Part shown: positions 8,741 to 18,355 of the stretch, one piece after another
Numbering within the stretch: position 1 is the stretch's first letter
How the letters are laid out: each line of letters opens with the position of its first letter
Source of the DNA: Chara braunii
Taxonomy: Eukaryota; Streptophyta; Charophyceae; Charales; Characeae
Assembly (NCBI GenBank): GCA_003427395.1
Contig: BFEA01000057.1
Coordinates: 2,563,251 to 2,594,074 of the forward strand
DNA: 30,824 bases
Direction: 5' to 3'
The notes under the pieces: model-generated
The model's database searches: none
What the model was told of the DNA's origin: nothing
Seen by the model: only the letters and a program-made list of their open reading frames with translations
Translations under genes and position numbers: made by a program

Positions 8741-9488
8741 GAGAGCAACAAGCAACAACAAGTCAACCATATGTCACAGGAGGAGTGTGTCGCAAACCAA
8801 AGGGTGGGATGGTCTCTGAGGGTGGTGAATGCAGCCTAGGGTTCGATAACTCGTAAGGGCATCCACACATAGTGACAGGGGGAACACATGTCATCAGGCT
8901 CAATGAGGGTAGTGAACTGGGAGCGAACAAAACCAATGACCCTAACAGATAGACCATCAGGGCGGGTAATGCTCGACTAAAGGGGTGACCGCTATGCTAT
9001 GGAGGGTCGACCATGCAAGGGAACAAGGGAGCCTGGTATACTGGCGCACCTAGATGAAGCATGCAAGGCTGCCTAACTAGGGCGTGAGGGTCGGCAAAGG
9101 GTAGAAAGGTGATGGGTAAGGGAATCATGCAAATGACTCCTAAAGTGAGGGGAGTCGGAGCTAGATCCGTAAGTTGGGAAACCAGGGCAACGCTACGGTC
9201 CCGATGCCTATGCGTATACCAAGGGAGAGCCCAACTCAGAGGAACCCGGCGAAGGGAGACCATCATGCGCCACAACCAGGGTATTGTACAGGGTAAAGTG
9301 GTCAGAAGGTGATGACGTCTGAAGTAGGCAGAGCTGATAGTGACGAAGTCCATGAAGCTGTCGATGACGTCCATGGTGAGAAGTTCGTAATGCTGTCGAG
9401 GAAAAGTCTCAATGTCGACGAGCTAAAGTGGCAAAATTGGAGTGGATGGAGTACTGAGAAGTCAAAGACGTGGGAAGATAAGTCAGAG

Positions 9489-10418
9489 TCAATCGTCGTA
9501 TCGAGCAGGACGACGACGAGTGCGCTGTGGACGCTCAGAAGCATCCGGCTGCTGTTGAAGGTCTGCCTCAGATGGAGCAGGCTCGACTTCAGCAGCCTCC
9601 TCAGCCGAGGGAGAAGGAGGAGGGTCAGTGGGCTGAGGAGGAGCGGTCAACCTAGCACGACGAGCACGGTCGTAGGCACGCACCAACATGCAAGCGTGCT
9701 GCAAGTGCTCGAGGGGCTCCCAAGCAGCCTCCTCATCTGGGTAACCCTTCCAATGTACGAGATACTCGACGTGAGGAGGGTTGTCGTCGGTGACTCGGCG
9801 ACCAATGATGTCTGAAACGAGGAACTCCTCATGGCTGTCCACCATGATGGGTGGAGGGCGCTCGTATGGTCGTCCAGTGAAACGCTCAGACGGTCTGCGG
9901 TAGGGACGCAGTAACGAGACGTGGTAGACATCGTGCACACGAGCCTGGCGTAGGTAGTCAGGCAGCTTCACACGGAAGCTGATAGGGATAGAAGCCGTAT
10001 CAGAACCGACGGCCTGGAGGATGCGGCATGGGCCAAAGAAGCGACGCCGAAACTTGCGAAGCGTGTCCGCTTCGAGCTGTAAGTGGCGGGCGTCGATAAG
10101 CACGCCATCACCGACTTTGAATGGATGATCCATCCTCGATCGGTTCGCACGTGCTGCCATGCGAGTCTGGGAAGCGGCTATGTGCTCATGTGCGGTCTTC
10201 ATGATCGACGTCATGCGTGCAACCCAATCATCCAGCGCGGGAGAACTCGTGTCGGGGTGCATCTGTGACAGTCGAAGGAAGTCCGCGGGAACACGAGGGT
10301 CATAGCCGAGGTCGCAATAGTAAGGCGACATCCTCGTGGCTGGCGAGACGGCGTGGTTGTAGGCTATCTCCGCGTGGGCAAGATGGAGATCCCACTGCTG
10401 GTCGTCACGAACAATCTT
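9489..10418 (-). pseudogene. Element B integrase C-terminus and chromodomain
   Basis: The open stretch from about 10331 reads MSPYYCDLGYDP, the module from HPFKVGDGVLIDA to RVHDVYHVSLLRPY, then a chromodomain with FLVSDIIGRR, VEYLVHWKGYP and AAWEPLEHL. The aromatic and acidic positions of the chromodomain cage look largely intact. The C-terminus is acidic and proline-rich and ends in RPQRTRRRPARYDD. Upstream, the same frame continues to a TGA at about 10417-10419, right after RTLGDIL; other pols usually have a charged residue there, and CGA to TGA would explain it. Confidence 0.88.
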
Positions 10419-11204
10419 TCAGAGAATATCTCCGAGAGTCCTATTTGTGACCTCGGTCTGACCATCAGTCTGGGGATGGTAAGACGAGGAGAAGCGAAGT
10501 TGGGTGCCGTAAACCTCATGGAGCCGTCGCCAGAATCGGCTGGTAAAGCGCTGGTCACGGTCAGATATGATGCTCAAAGGTAAGTCGTGGTCACGCACGA
10601 CTCGGTCAAACACGATGTCGGCGACCTCACGTGCACTGATGGCATAGCGGCACGGAACAAAGCGTGCACGCTTCGTGAAGCGATCGACGACGACCAGGAT
10701 AGCATCATGACCGCGGGGGGTCGAAGGACGAAGGGGACCGATAAAGTCCATCGAGATGGACTGCTAACGACCCTCGGGGATAGGAAGAGGCTGGAGCAAA
10801 CCATAAGGCAAGTGGTTCACACTGTTCACCTCCTGACAGGTGGGACACTCTGCGATGTAGTCCTTCACAAAGTCCTTGCGCTTCGGCCAGACGTACAGGT
10901 GGCTCACACGAGCCAACGTCTTGTGGAAGCCCATATGACCGGCGGCTGCCTGGTCATGGAACTGTGCTACTTCCCGGACACATAGCTGTCCAGTGGAGGG
11001 AACGCAAATACGGGGCTCTCTGGTGCCCTGTAAACCGTGCCAGTACATGAGACCGTTGTCCCCAAGAGAGTAGTTCGGGACGGTCTTGCCACTCCGAAGG
11101 GTCGCATGGATGTCGCGATAGTCGGGGCAGTGGCGGTACTGAGTGCGAAACTCGTCAATCACCGAGTGATCGACGGTGGTGACCGAGATGGAAGCGAGTT
11201 GGAT
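10419..11204 (-). pseudogene. Element B integrase zinc-binding and catalytic domains
   Basis: The minus strand shows the HHCC zinc-binding region (VAQFHDQAAAGHMGFHKTL then CPTCQEV), the first catalytic Asp in SISMDFIGPL, the second in IISDRDQRF, and the catalytic Glu in HPQTDGQTEV. The catalytic triad is therefore present. Two stops break the frame: TAG at about 10764-10766, where element D has Trp (TQRWTSVSMDF), and TAG at about 11202-11204, just after the RNase H end. Apart from these the domain reads cleanly, so inactivation may be fairly recent. Confidence 0.9.
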
Positions 11205-12013
11205 CTACTCCTGATCGTGGTCAGGGCGCCGGGATAAGGCATCTGCGACCCGATTAGTCTCACCCTTGATGTGCTCAGTGGTGAAACTAAACTCGGATAG
11301 GTCGCGCCACCAGCGAGCCTTCGGCTTTGTCAGAAAAGCCATGACAACAGAGTTGTCCGTGCGCACCGTGAATGGTGCCCCGTGCATGTAGTGACGCCAG
11401 TGTCGAGCGGCATAAACTACTGCGAGAACCTCACGTTCATCAGCAGTGTAGTTTATCTCGGCGGGTAGGAGCTGACGGGAGTAGAAGGCTATCGGACAAT
11501 CACNTNAGCGAGACTCGACAGTGCNGTCCTNGGCGATGGTAGGAGAATAGTCAATAGAAGGCTCGTCAGTAGCTGGACGAGTAGGCGTCAGNCGGGANGC
11601 AGTGGTAGGGGTAGGNGGTGGGAAGCGAGGGATACGAGGATGAGAGGANTCAGGAGAGGAGGGGAANANCTNAGNAAGCACTNNTCCTACAACAAAGTCT
11701 AACGCATCGGTGGTAAGGATAAAAGGGCGATCAAAATCGGGTAGGTGAAGAACCGGTGCGCATGTCACCGCCTTCTTGAGGGCGCGGAAGGCGTCCTCGT
11801 GGAGGGGTGTCCAAGCCCAGGGCGGGTTCTTCCGGAGGAGGGTGGAGGTAAGGGCGTAGGAATACCTAGCGTATCCCTGGATGAAATTACTATAGTAGCT
11901 GGTAAGGCCTAGGAAGTTGTGAAGCTGCTTGGCGGATGTGGGGACGGGCCACTCCGCAATAGCAGTGATCTTCGCGTCGTCCATGTGGAGACCCTGGTCA
12001 TACACGTAGTGTC
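11205..12013 (-). pseudogene. Element B RT connection and RNase H with proline-rich insertion
   Basis: The frame shows VDFLGHYVYDQGLHMDD and FLGLTSYYSNFIQGYA (RT connection), then TTDALDFVVG (RNase H Asp), a ~60-residue Pro/Ser/Thr-rich insertion (about 11683-11503), CPIAFYSRQLLPAE, YTADEREVLA (Glu), RTDNSVV (Asp) and ADALSRRPDH. All of the ~14 ambiguous bases in this gene lie inside the insertion. The frame is offset from the upstream RT frame by a frameshift at about 12030. Confidence 0.88.
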
Positions 12014-13585
12014 CTAAGAAATCCACTTGTGCTGGGCAAAGCGGCACTTGCTCAACTTGGCGTAAAAACCATGCCTGCGCAAGCGGTCAAGGACGTCGTG
12101 GAGGTGTCTGAGATGCTCCTCAAGGGTACGACTGTAGACCAGGATATCGTCGAGGTAGACGAGAACGTACTGCTCCAGGATGTCCCTGAAGATGTCGTTC
12201 ATCACCCTCTGGAAGGTGGCGGGTGCGTTGGTGAGCCCGAATGGCATCACCGTAAACTTATAGTGGCCGAAGCGCGATTGGAACGCTGTCTTCGGCTGGT
12301 CCGCTGTAGCGACAGGGATCTGATGGTAACTGCTACGAAGATCAATCTTCGTAAAGAAGCGGTTGCCTGCTAGGCGGTCGAACATCTCGTAGGAACGAGG
12401 CATGGGGTAGCTGTTCTTAACCATGTAGCGGTTGAGACCGCGATAGTCCATGCAGAGACGGAGAGTTCTATCCGCTTTGCGAGCAAAGAGGACGGGTGCA
12501 CCCCACGGGGAATTGTTGGGTTTAATGAAACCCAGTCTCAAGAGCTCCTCAAGTTGACGCTCGAGTTCGGTGGCCTCGGGGATCGAGAGTCTATAGGGTG
12601 CCTGGTGTTGAACACGATAGTCAGGCACAAGCTGGATCGAGTGCTCGACGTCGCGCATCGGTGGGATGCCGACGTACGAGAACGACGATGGGAAAACGTC
12701 ATGGTACTCTCGAATGAGGTCATGAACTGCGGGCTCCAGGTCAGCCGTATATCGTGCGAGTTCCTCAGCGTTAGCATCAGAGCGCGACGGTGGGGTGGAC
12801 TCGACGGACGGCGGAGGGTGGGAAGTAGAGATGGGAGCCATAGAGATAGAAGGAGGATCTGGCTCCAGAGGGATGAGCTCGGCGTCGGGACAGGGTGGAT
12901 CATAGTGTAAGAGATCCGTAACGTTCACCATAAAGAAGGTGACGTCGTCCTCTCGGATGAAGTGAGCAAACTGCCGAGGCGAGGTGACAGTAATAGAAGG
13001 AGATGGTGTGGGCACGGAAGGCTCCAGGGGAGGAGAATCGGGGTGTGGTGTCGCAGTGGTACCTATGAAAGGTACGCGATACATNTGTCCACACTTCGTT
13101 NTGAGAACGAGAGTGTTGGTTGCCCAATCGGCCTCGGTGTTGCGGAACCAACGAGACCACAGAGTACCGAGAATGAAATCGTACCCCGTCTCCATCACAT
13201 CGAAATGTGCAGAGGAGCGGTGGTGACGAGACGCCGGGGGACGATCGGTCGGCTCGAGGGTGAGGAAGAAGGGGAGGTCGGTGACCGTCTGATCGAAGAA
13301 GCGTTGGGTCTTGTCATCCCCTAGGGTGACGGAGATGGGAGTCGGAGACCCTGTCGTGGGTAAGCGGACTTTTTTCACTACACTTGGGTGAATGAAGTCG
13401 CCCTGAGAACCAGAATCCCACAGCGCTGAGTACGCCCTCGTGGAGGTCCCCAGTCGTACTGAAGTGATCGGAAGGGTGCGATCAGGGTCAGAGAGGATGG
13501 TGAGGAGGTGACGCAGTGCAGCGACATGGAGGGTGAGTCGCTCCTGACGAGCCCGGAGCATGCTCAAGTCCAGAAGAGAGGACAC
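12014..13585 (-). pseudogene. Element B protease and reverse transcriptase
   Basis: The longest open stretch in the window, about 523 residues on the minus strand. The protease has ALWDSGSQGDFIHP, a D-S-G active site in an unusual Ser-Gln-Gly-Asp context, and FDVMETGYDFILG. A proline-rich linker of about 120 residues follows. RT begins near PPMRDVEHSIQL and shows [67 protein letters not shown] and the catalytic YLDDILVY. Reading is lost by a frameshift at CRFAQHK (about 12020-12047). Two ambiguous bases lie in the protease (13085, 13101). All RT catalytic Asp residues are intact. Confidence 0.92.
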
Positions 13586-14435
13586 AACGTCCTCGCGAGT
13601 TGCAAGCTGCTCGCAACAACGGGCTGAGCGAATGGCTCGACGAGTCGGTCATCGCCGCGGGGTAGGAGGGGAGACAGTGGTCTGCGGAGGCGCAGACGAC
13701 ACTGCGACAGAGGGATAAGTACACTATGTCGGGTCTTGCGATACCTCAACTCCAGTAGCGAGAGGGGCAAACCGCGACGGGGATGTCGGGAAGCCGACTA
13801 CTGAGGAGGACGCAAGTGTACACTGCACCGTGGCTAGGAGGCGCCGCGGGGATGCGAGGCGCCTGGAGGGGGCTGAGCACGACGTTGGCGGGAAAGGTCG
13901 GCGTAGTGGCGGTCAAGGGCGGCGGTGTAAGGGCACCGCGAGGAGGTATGACCGTCCTGGCGGCATCGCAAACATCCATGCCGGCCCAAAATGGCCGCGC
14001 GCTCCTCAACGGAAAGGACACTGCGAGGAGGGACAAAGCCCTGAGGGAGGTCCTACTGAGGGACCTCGGGGGGCGATGCGCCAGCGTGACCGGGGCGGCT
14101 GCGTGCCCGGGAGAGGGCGGAGAGGATGAGCTGGAGGCGCTCGGCCATAGGGAGAGTAGAGTCCTCCAGGTGGTAGTGGACAGCCTCGCCGAGGTCAAGG
14201 TCGTCGCTATGGTCACCCTTTGGCGACAGTGGGGCAACAGCGTCCTGCTCACCATACTCGACCGAGCTGAAGCTGCGCGAGAAGTGGTGGCCCTGCTGCA
14301 CGGAACGACGGGGGCGGACCGCGGAAAGGGGAACGACGCTGGGAAGTGTCGTGAGAGGAGGAGGGGGCGTAACCAATACGCTGAGGCTGGGAGGAGGAGG
14401 CGGGGTGAAGACGGGCCCCCATCCGCTGATGGGTC
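13586..14435 (-). pseudogene. Element B gag C-terminal part with nucleocapsid knuckle (frameshifted)
   Basis: Short gag-like pieces lie in different frames. After the capsid a basic Ser/Pro-rich tail (for example QPQRIGYAPSSSHDTSQRR) appears, then LGEAVHYHLEDSTLPMAERL. A CCHC zinc knuckle CLRCRQDGHTSSRC (CX2CX4HX4C) lies at 13933-13974. The knuckle resembles that of element A (CFRCRQLG), which links the two lineages. At least two frameshifts are needed to connect these parts to the capsid and to the protease. Confidence 0.72.
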
Positions 14436-15368
14436 CTAGCGGCCTCGTAAGCCGGGGGCCGATGTGAACTCGTACCGCCATAACTCGGAGCGGTACTCAA
14501 GGGGAAGGCTGGCCAAGAAACGGTCGATGAGGGCAGCCTCAGGGAGGAATGCCACATCACAAATGAGGCGGGCATCCTGGAAGACCTGGATGTGGCAATC
14601 CAGGCCGACAGCGCCACCAGAGCCGGACCAGCGTGTGCTGACGACTCGCTCGAAGGCGTCAGTGACGTCATGTCGAGCTCCGAAGTGATCCTCGAGGAAC
14701 GCCTGGAAATCCATGAAGGTCGGGGTCTGACCCTCATGAAGGGAGTGGGTGTAGAAATCCTCCCATGCCTTGAAAGGACCGCCACGCAGGCGCATGGAGA
14801 GGTGACCTACCCACGTGTCGGGTGGGGCGCCCATGAGCTGGAGCGTGCGGGTGGCAGACTGCAGCCACCGAGAGATGCGTATCCCTCTACCGTCGTACAA
14901 GGCAATGTCCGCCAAGCGGACGAGTGGTGCGCCACCGTTTTGGCGACGAGGGGATTGAGGAGCAGAGGCCTGTGCCACGACTGAGTAAGTCGGCGCAAGT
15001 CCTGGAGAAAGGGGCGCAGCTGACTGTACGCCCGGGCCACATGGGGGAGCGGCGGGGGCAATAGTGGCAGGCTGCGAGGGAGCTACGGTAGAAGATGTCG
15101 TAGCAACCGAGGGAATAGGAAGAAGGTAGGATGGGGCTAGATAGGGTGCAGGGCGAGGGAAGCGAGCCTGCATGGAAGGAAGGGTAGAGGAAGAAGGGGG
15201 TGCGCCCAAAGGCGCGGCCACCTGTGAGGGTGGGGGTGGCTGAAGGCGTAAGAGGGCGAGGTCGGCCCGGGTTTGGGCAAGCTCGTCCTTGAGACGTCGA
15301 ACGTAGATCGAGCGAGGAGTGGCAGGAGGAAGAGTGGGGGAAGTGGACGCACAAGTGGCACCGGGCAT
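14436..15368 (-). pseudogene. Element B gag capsid domain
   Basis: The capsid builds the virus-like particle. The frame holds a helical region RRLKDELAQTRADLALLRL, a proline-rich linker and then a Retrotrans_gag-type capsid: LADIALYDG, SRWLQSATRTLQLMG, WVGHLSMRLRGGPFKAWEDF, FQAFLEDHFGAR and FLASLPLEYRSELWRYEF. The frame ends in a stop at 14436. The N-terminal part of gag is in a different frame further upstream. Confidence 0.8.
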
Positions 15369-15837
15369 CCCAGAGGGGGGAGAGCTTGGTGGCGTTGCGG
15401 TCGTGCGAAGGGGAGGGAGAAGCGGGTTGTGGTCCCGTGGCCGTAGTGACCGGAATCTGGGCGGGTGCGCCCGTAGGGTGAGGGAGGGTCTGGCCCGTGG
15501 TGGCCGTTGCGCTAGGAGCGTGGACGGTCACCAAGATGGTCGGGTCGGGGGTGGCAGAGGAGGAAGCTCCGCCATGGCCACCATGTCGGAGGACGGGGGA
15601 TCCGGATTGGGAGCCAGGAGAAGAGAGAGAGTTGGGAGAGGAAGGACGACCAGCGTCCTGGAGTTGCCGCAGGCCAGCGGCAAGAGTCGCCATTTGCGTC
15701 TGTAAGGGTGCAAGGAGGGAGGTAATGAGGGTGTGCAGATCCCCCTGGGCTTGATGGCCCTGGTCCGTCAGCACGGGTGTGCAGCCCGATGCCGAGGTCG
15801 TCGCCGCCTCGGCGGCTTGTGACACGCCGTCGGCCAT
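15369..15837 (-). pseudogene. Element B gag N-terminus
   Basis: The frame from ATG 15837 (MADGVSQAAEAATTSASG) encodes a low-complexity Ala/Ser/Pro/Thr-rich head with a short helix LITSLLAPLQTQMATLAAGLR. It shifts frame near 15370, where the capsid frame takes over. The ATG is chosen because sequence upstream (+ side) turns abruptly into A/T-rich leader. The function is inferred from position only. Confidence 0.65.
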
Positions 15838-16251
15838 GGGGAGGTAACGGGCCGGACTAGAGAGGGTCGGAGGAGGTCCGCGTGAGCGGAGGGCGTAGGG
15901 GGAGGTCTGCGATAGAAAGCGACGGGCGACGCTAGTAAATCGAGCGCGGGCGTCTTCAAAGGGGGAGGGGTGGTTCGGATCCAGGGTGGCCGAATGAGAA
16001 CGGAAAGTAAGGGGGTTAGGAAAACCCTAAGAAAACCCTTACCAGAGTTTGAGTGGTTAGGGTAGGGTACCGGTGACCTAATCAAGAAAATAAAATAGCA
16101 AGCATAGGGGGGGGGAGGCGGGAGAAAAAATAAATAAACAGCGAAATTTCGAGAGAAAAATAAAAATAAATAAGAAAATAAATAAATTATAAAAATAATT
16201 AAAAAAATAAGGAAACAAATATGAAGAGAAATAATATTTATTTTTTTAGAA

Positions 16252-16296
16252 TTTTCGGCAGCATTTCCCTACCCCCCATGGGGTCAAGAATGTACC
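16252..16296 (-). repeat. Dyad repeat, copy 1 of 3
   Basis: TTTTCGGCAGCATTTCCC, then the self-complementary core ACCCCCCATGGGGT, then CAAGAATGTACC. The outer arms have decayed. CAGCATTT (16259-16266) can instead pair with AAATGCTG near 16337-16344. Confidence 0.65.
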
Positions 16297-16444
16297 AAGG
16301 GAAAAGAGAGACCAAGATAAGCACACTAGGTTTCAAAATGCTGCTAATTAAAAGAATTTAAAAAAATAATAAATAAATAACTAAATAAATCAATAAGTAG
16401 ATGAGGAGGTGGAGAGAAATGAATTATCTGATTTTTCAAAAAAA

Positions 16445-16486
16445 TCGGCAACATTTCGTTAACCCCATGGGGTCAAAGTGTGCCGT
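16445..16486 (-). repeat. Dyad repeat, copy 2 of 3
   Basis: TCGGCAACATTTCGTTA, core ACCCCATGGGGT, then CAAAGTGTGCCG. The outer CGGCA pairs with TGCCG and the core with itself. Confidence 0.75.
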
Positions 16487-16529
16487 CAAGAAGAAAGGCT
16501 AAGTAAAATAGATAAGTGAAAACAGAAAA

Positions 16530-16577
16530 TTTCGGCAACACTTCGTTACCCCCACGGGGTCAAAATGTGTGCCGAAA
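16530..16577 (-). repeat. Dyad repeat, copy 3 of 3
   Basis: The best-preserved copy. The outer arms TTTCGGCAACAC and GTGTGCCGAAA pair with one bulge; the inner arms ACCCC and GGGGT pair around a short loop. Confidence 0.8.
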
Positions 16578-16689
16578 GCAAGAATGACCAACTCCTAATC
16601 AGATAAATTCGAATTTTCAGAATAAATAAAAAGAAAGTAAAATAAATCAGAAAATGAGAGAGGAGGGGAGGGAAATAAGATAATTCAAA

Positions 16690-16693
16690 CTTT
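16690..16693. repeat. Target site duplication of element C, left copy (CTTT, or ACTTT)
   Basis: CTTT precedes the left LTR of C and follows the CA end of the right LTR (25360-25363). An A stands before both copies, so the duplication may be 4 or 5 bp. Confidence 0.75.
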
Positions 16694-17553
16694 AGAAACA
16701 GTTTTCACCTTTTCGCTGTAATAGATGCAGATCCCAGGGCTCGATCCCTAGACCTCACCCTACCCCTGTACAGTATCTGTGTAGTCCTCGAGAGTTGAAC
16801 CTGTGACCTGTGTATTCGTAGACANTTGGTAGGTCTGTCATAGGTCCATAGGTAGCANGGGTTCGATNTGTAGATCTATAGAGTAGAAGTCTTAGCNAGT
16901 TCCANAAGTCTAGCTATAGTCCTTCTAGAAGGTCGGCAAGTGGNCAAGTGGTCAAGTGGCGAGTNAAGTGGGTNGACTAAACTGCAGTGCAATCGCANTC
17001 CAACCTCNGTAGGATAGCAGNGAGTCCACAGNCAGTCAGCGGTAAGGTCCANTCAGTCCCAGTCCGGTCCAGCAAGTACCACGGGGGACTGTGAGCACCA
17101 TGGGCTGATGGCAAAGGGCAGACCAACGAGTTTCCGAAGTATAAATCAAGAGGCAGCGCCCAACCATTCATTCATTCCTGCGTGAGCCATGCGGAAGCGT
17201 TGCCACAGCGACTTGTGCAAGGAGGTCTGCAGTGAGCCCGGAGGACGCAATGGGTGAGAGAGAAGGAGCTTAGTATAGCAATAGGGTAGAGGCAGCCATA
17301 GCTGCCATAGCGGTAGTTAGCCGAAAGTGTGTGTGTGTGTGTTTGAGTATTCAGAGTGACGCGTGTGGGATATCCAGGGTGATCCGGTGCATGTGAACAG
17401 TGAGTTGTTTGGGCGCTGAGTCGCCATAGCCAGTTGGAAGTGAACTCATATCCGGATGCCATATCTTTGAGTTTTGAGTGGGCGCATGTCGCCAGTTTGC
17501 TGCGCTGCTATTTACATGCATGAAAAGTGTGAATAAGAACGAGTCTGATTGCA
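16694..17553 (+). repeat. 5' LTR of element C
   Basis: 860 bp, ending GATTGCA. The right copy begins TGAAACAG and this one AGAAACAG, so the first base has mutated. It contains 13 single ambiguous bases at 16825-17052 that recur at the same places in the right LTR, a TATA box at 17140, a GT repeat at 17327-17342 and three GCCATAGC octamers. Confidence 0.92.
17140..17146 (+). promoter_or_regulatory. TATA box of C 5' LTR
   Basis: TATAAAT in the context GAAGTATAAATCAAG, about 410 bp before the LTR end. It is the best match to an RNA polymerase II TATA element in the LTR; transcription would start some 25-35 bp downstream. Confidence 0.55.
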
Positions 17554-17554
17554 T

Positions 17555-17566
17555 TCGTATCGGAGC
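17555..17566 (+). other. Primer binding site of element C
   Basis: TCGTATCGGAGC lies one base after the LTR. It fits the end of a tRNA reading GCUCCGAUACCA except for one mismatch at the second base. The plant initiator-Met PBS TGGTATCAGAGC matches at 10 of 12 positions. Element B has the same TATCGGAGC core. Confidence 0.7.
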
Positions 17567-17709
17567 TGGTACCCTCTATTCCATGCGCGTCGTCGTGTGC
17601 AGGGCCTGATGCGCCATAGCAGAGGTGGCCGCCAAAGGCAGTAGTCCGCCATAGCGGACCTGAGGTTGGAGAAGCCGCCGCGCACCTGCAAAGAAGACCA
17701 CGACGAAGA

Positions 17710-17713
<4 letters not shown>

Positions 17714-17744
<31 letters not shown>

Positions 17745-17833
17745 AGGTTGAGCGATACAAGATTGGGATACTACATACCTGCTGCGCTGGAGATATCGCT
17801 ACGGCGCCACAAAAAACCATAAATAGTCGTATT

Positions 17834-17883
<50 letters not shown>

Positions 17884-17913
17884 GTGATACAAGTTTGGCT
17901 CTTACGTACCTGT
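17714..17913 (+). repeat. Duplicated (GA)n module in C leader
   Basis: (GA)n at 17714-17742 is followed by TGAGCGATACAAG, a TTGGGATACTACATACCTG stretch and then, after a spacer, (GA)n at 17837-17880 followed by TGAGTGATACAAG and CTTACGTACCTG. The two modules are about 125 bp apart and point to a tandem duplication. Confidence 0.75.
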
Positions 17914-18075
17914 GAAGCGGACTGTGCAGTCCCACGTGGAGGAAGAAGAAGCGGCCATAACCGCGGAGAATCATCACTGAGTAACGAAGGAGGGAGAGAG
18001 ACCGGACAGAGGGGGAGAGACCGAGAAGGGAGAGAAGGAGGCCATAGCCGAGAGGTGAAGTGAGGGCCGATCAAA

Positions 18076-18171
18076 NNNNNNNNNNNNNNNNNNNNNNNNN
18101 NNNNNNNNNNNNNNNNNNNNNNNNNNNNNNNNNNNNNNNNNNNNNNNNNNNNNNNNNNNNNNNNNNNNNNN
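18076..18171. other. Assembly gap (96 N)
   Basis: A run of 96 N inside C's leader. The sequence and possibly the real length are unknown. Confidence 0.99.
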
Positions 18172-18248
18172 GAAAGGAGGTGATGAAGGTGAAAGGAAGA
18201 AGAGGGTTGGCAAGGAAGAGGAGCCGGCAGCCATAGCTGACTGGAGGG

Positions 18249-18355
18249 TTGACCGAGAGGGTTGACCGGCGGTTACTGGAGTTGATTGGGGGTTGATCGG
18301 GGGCTGATAGCAGCGTTGACCGACGTTGACCAAGACCGTTGACCAGGAGTTGACC
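18249..18355 (+). promoter_or_regulatory. Cluster of six TTGACC motifs
   Basis: TTGACC occurs at 18249, 18262, 18316, 18326, 18339 and 18350, with degenerate TTGATT and TTGATC between. TTGAC[C/T] is the plant W-box bound by WRKY proteins. Whether these are binding sites or just a decayed tandem repeat cannot be told from sequence. Confidence 0.45.

Larger units (their letters stand above)
8385..9488. other. 3' noncoding region of element B
   Basis: About 1.1 kb lies between the pol stop and the 3' LTR. No credible gene is present. It contains the conserved hairpin at 8423-8440 and a two-copy ~85-bp repeat. The block adjoining the LTR reads CCGAGGATCG on the minus strand and is shared with element D (CCGAGGATCA). 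It is in the position of the polypurine tract but is not a clean purine run. Confidence 0.7.
15838..16689 (-). other. Element B leader, gag-proximal part
   Basis: No gene here. Next to gag it is G+C-rich, then it turns sharply A+T-rich (repeated AAATAAAT, 16080-16680) with three copies of a dyad repeat around ACCCC-GGGGT. It forms, with 25360-26506, the untranslated leader of B, now split by element C. Confidence 0.75.

Noticed and set aside
9309-9815. 168-codon open frame on the + strand
   Set aside because: It is largely antisense to the real pol C-terminus and chromodomain of B and resembles nothing.
13783-14439. 218-codon open frame on the + strand
   Set aside because: Antisense to B gag, where the minus strand has the CCHC knuckle and gag-like sequence.
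16977-17171. Identical 64-codon frame in both C LTRs (also 24781-24975)
   Set aside because: Identical because the LTRs are copies; it contains ambiguous bases and has no similarity.
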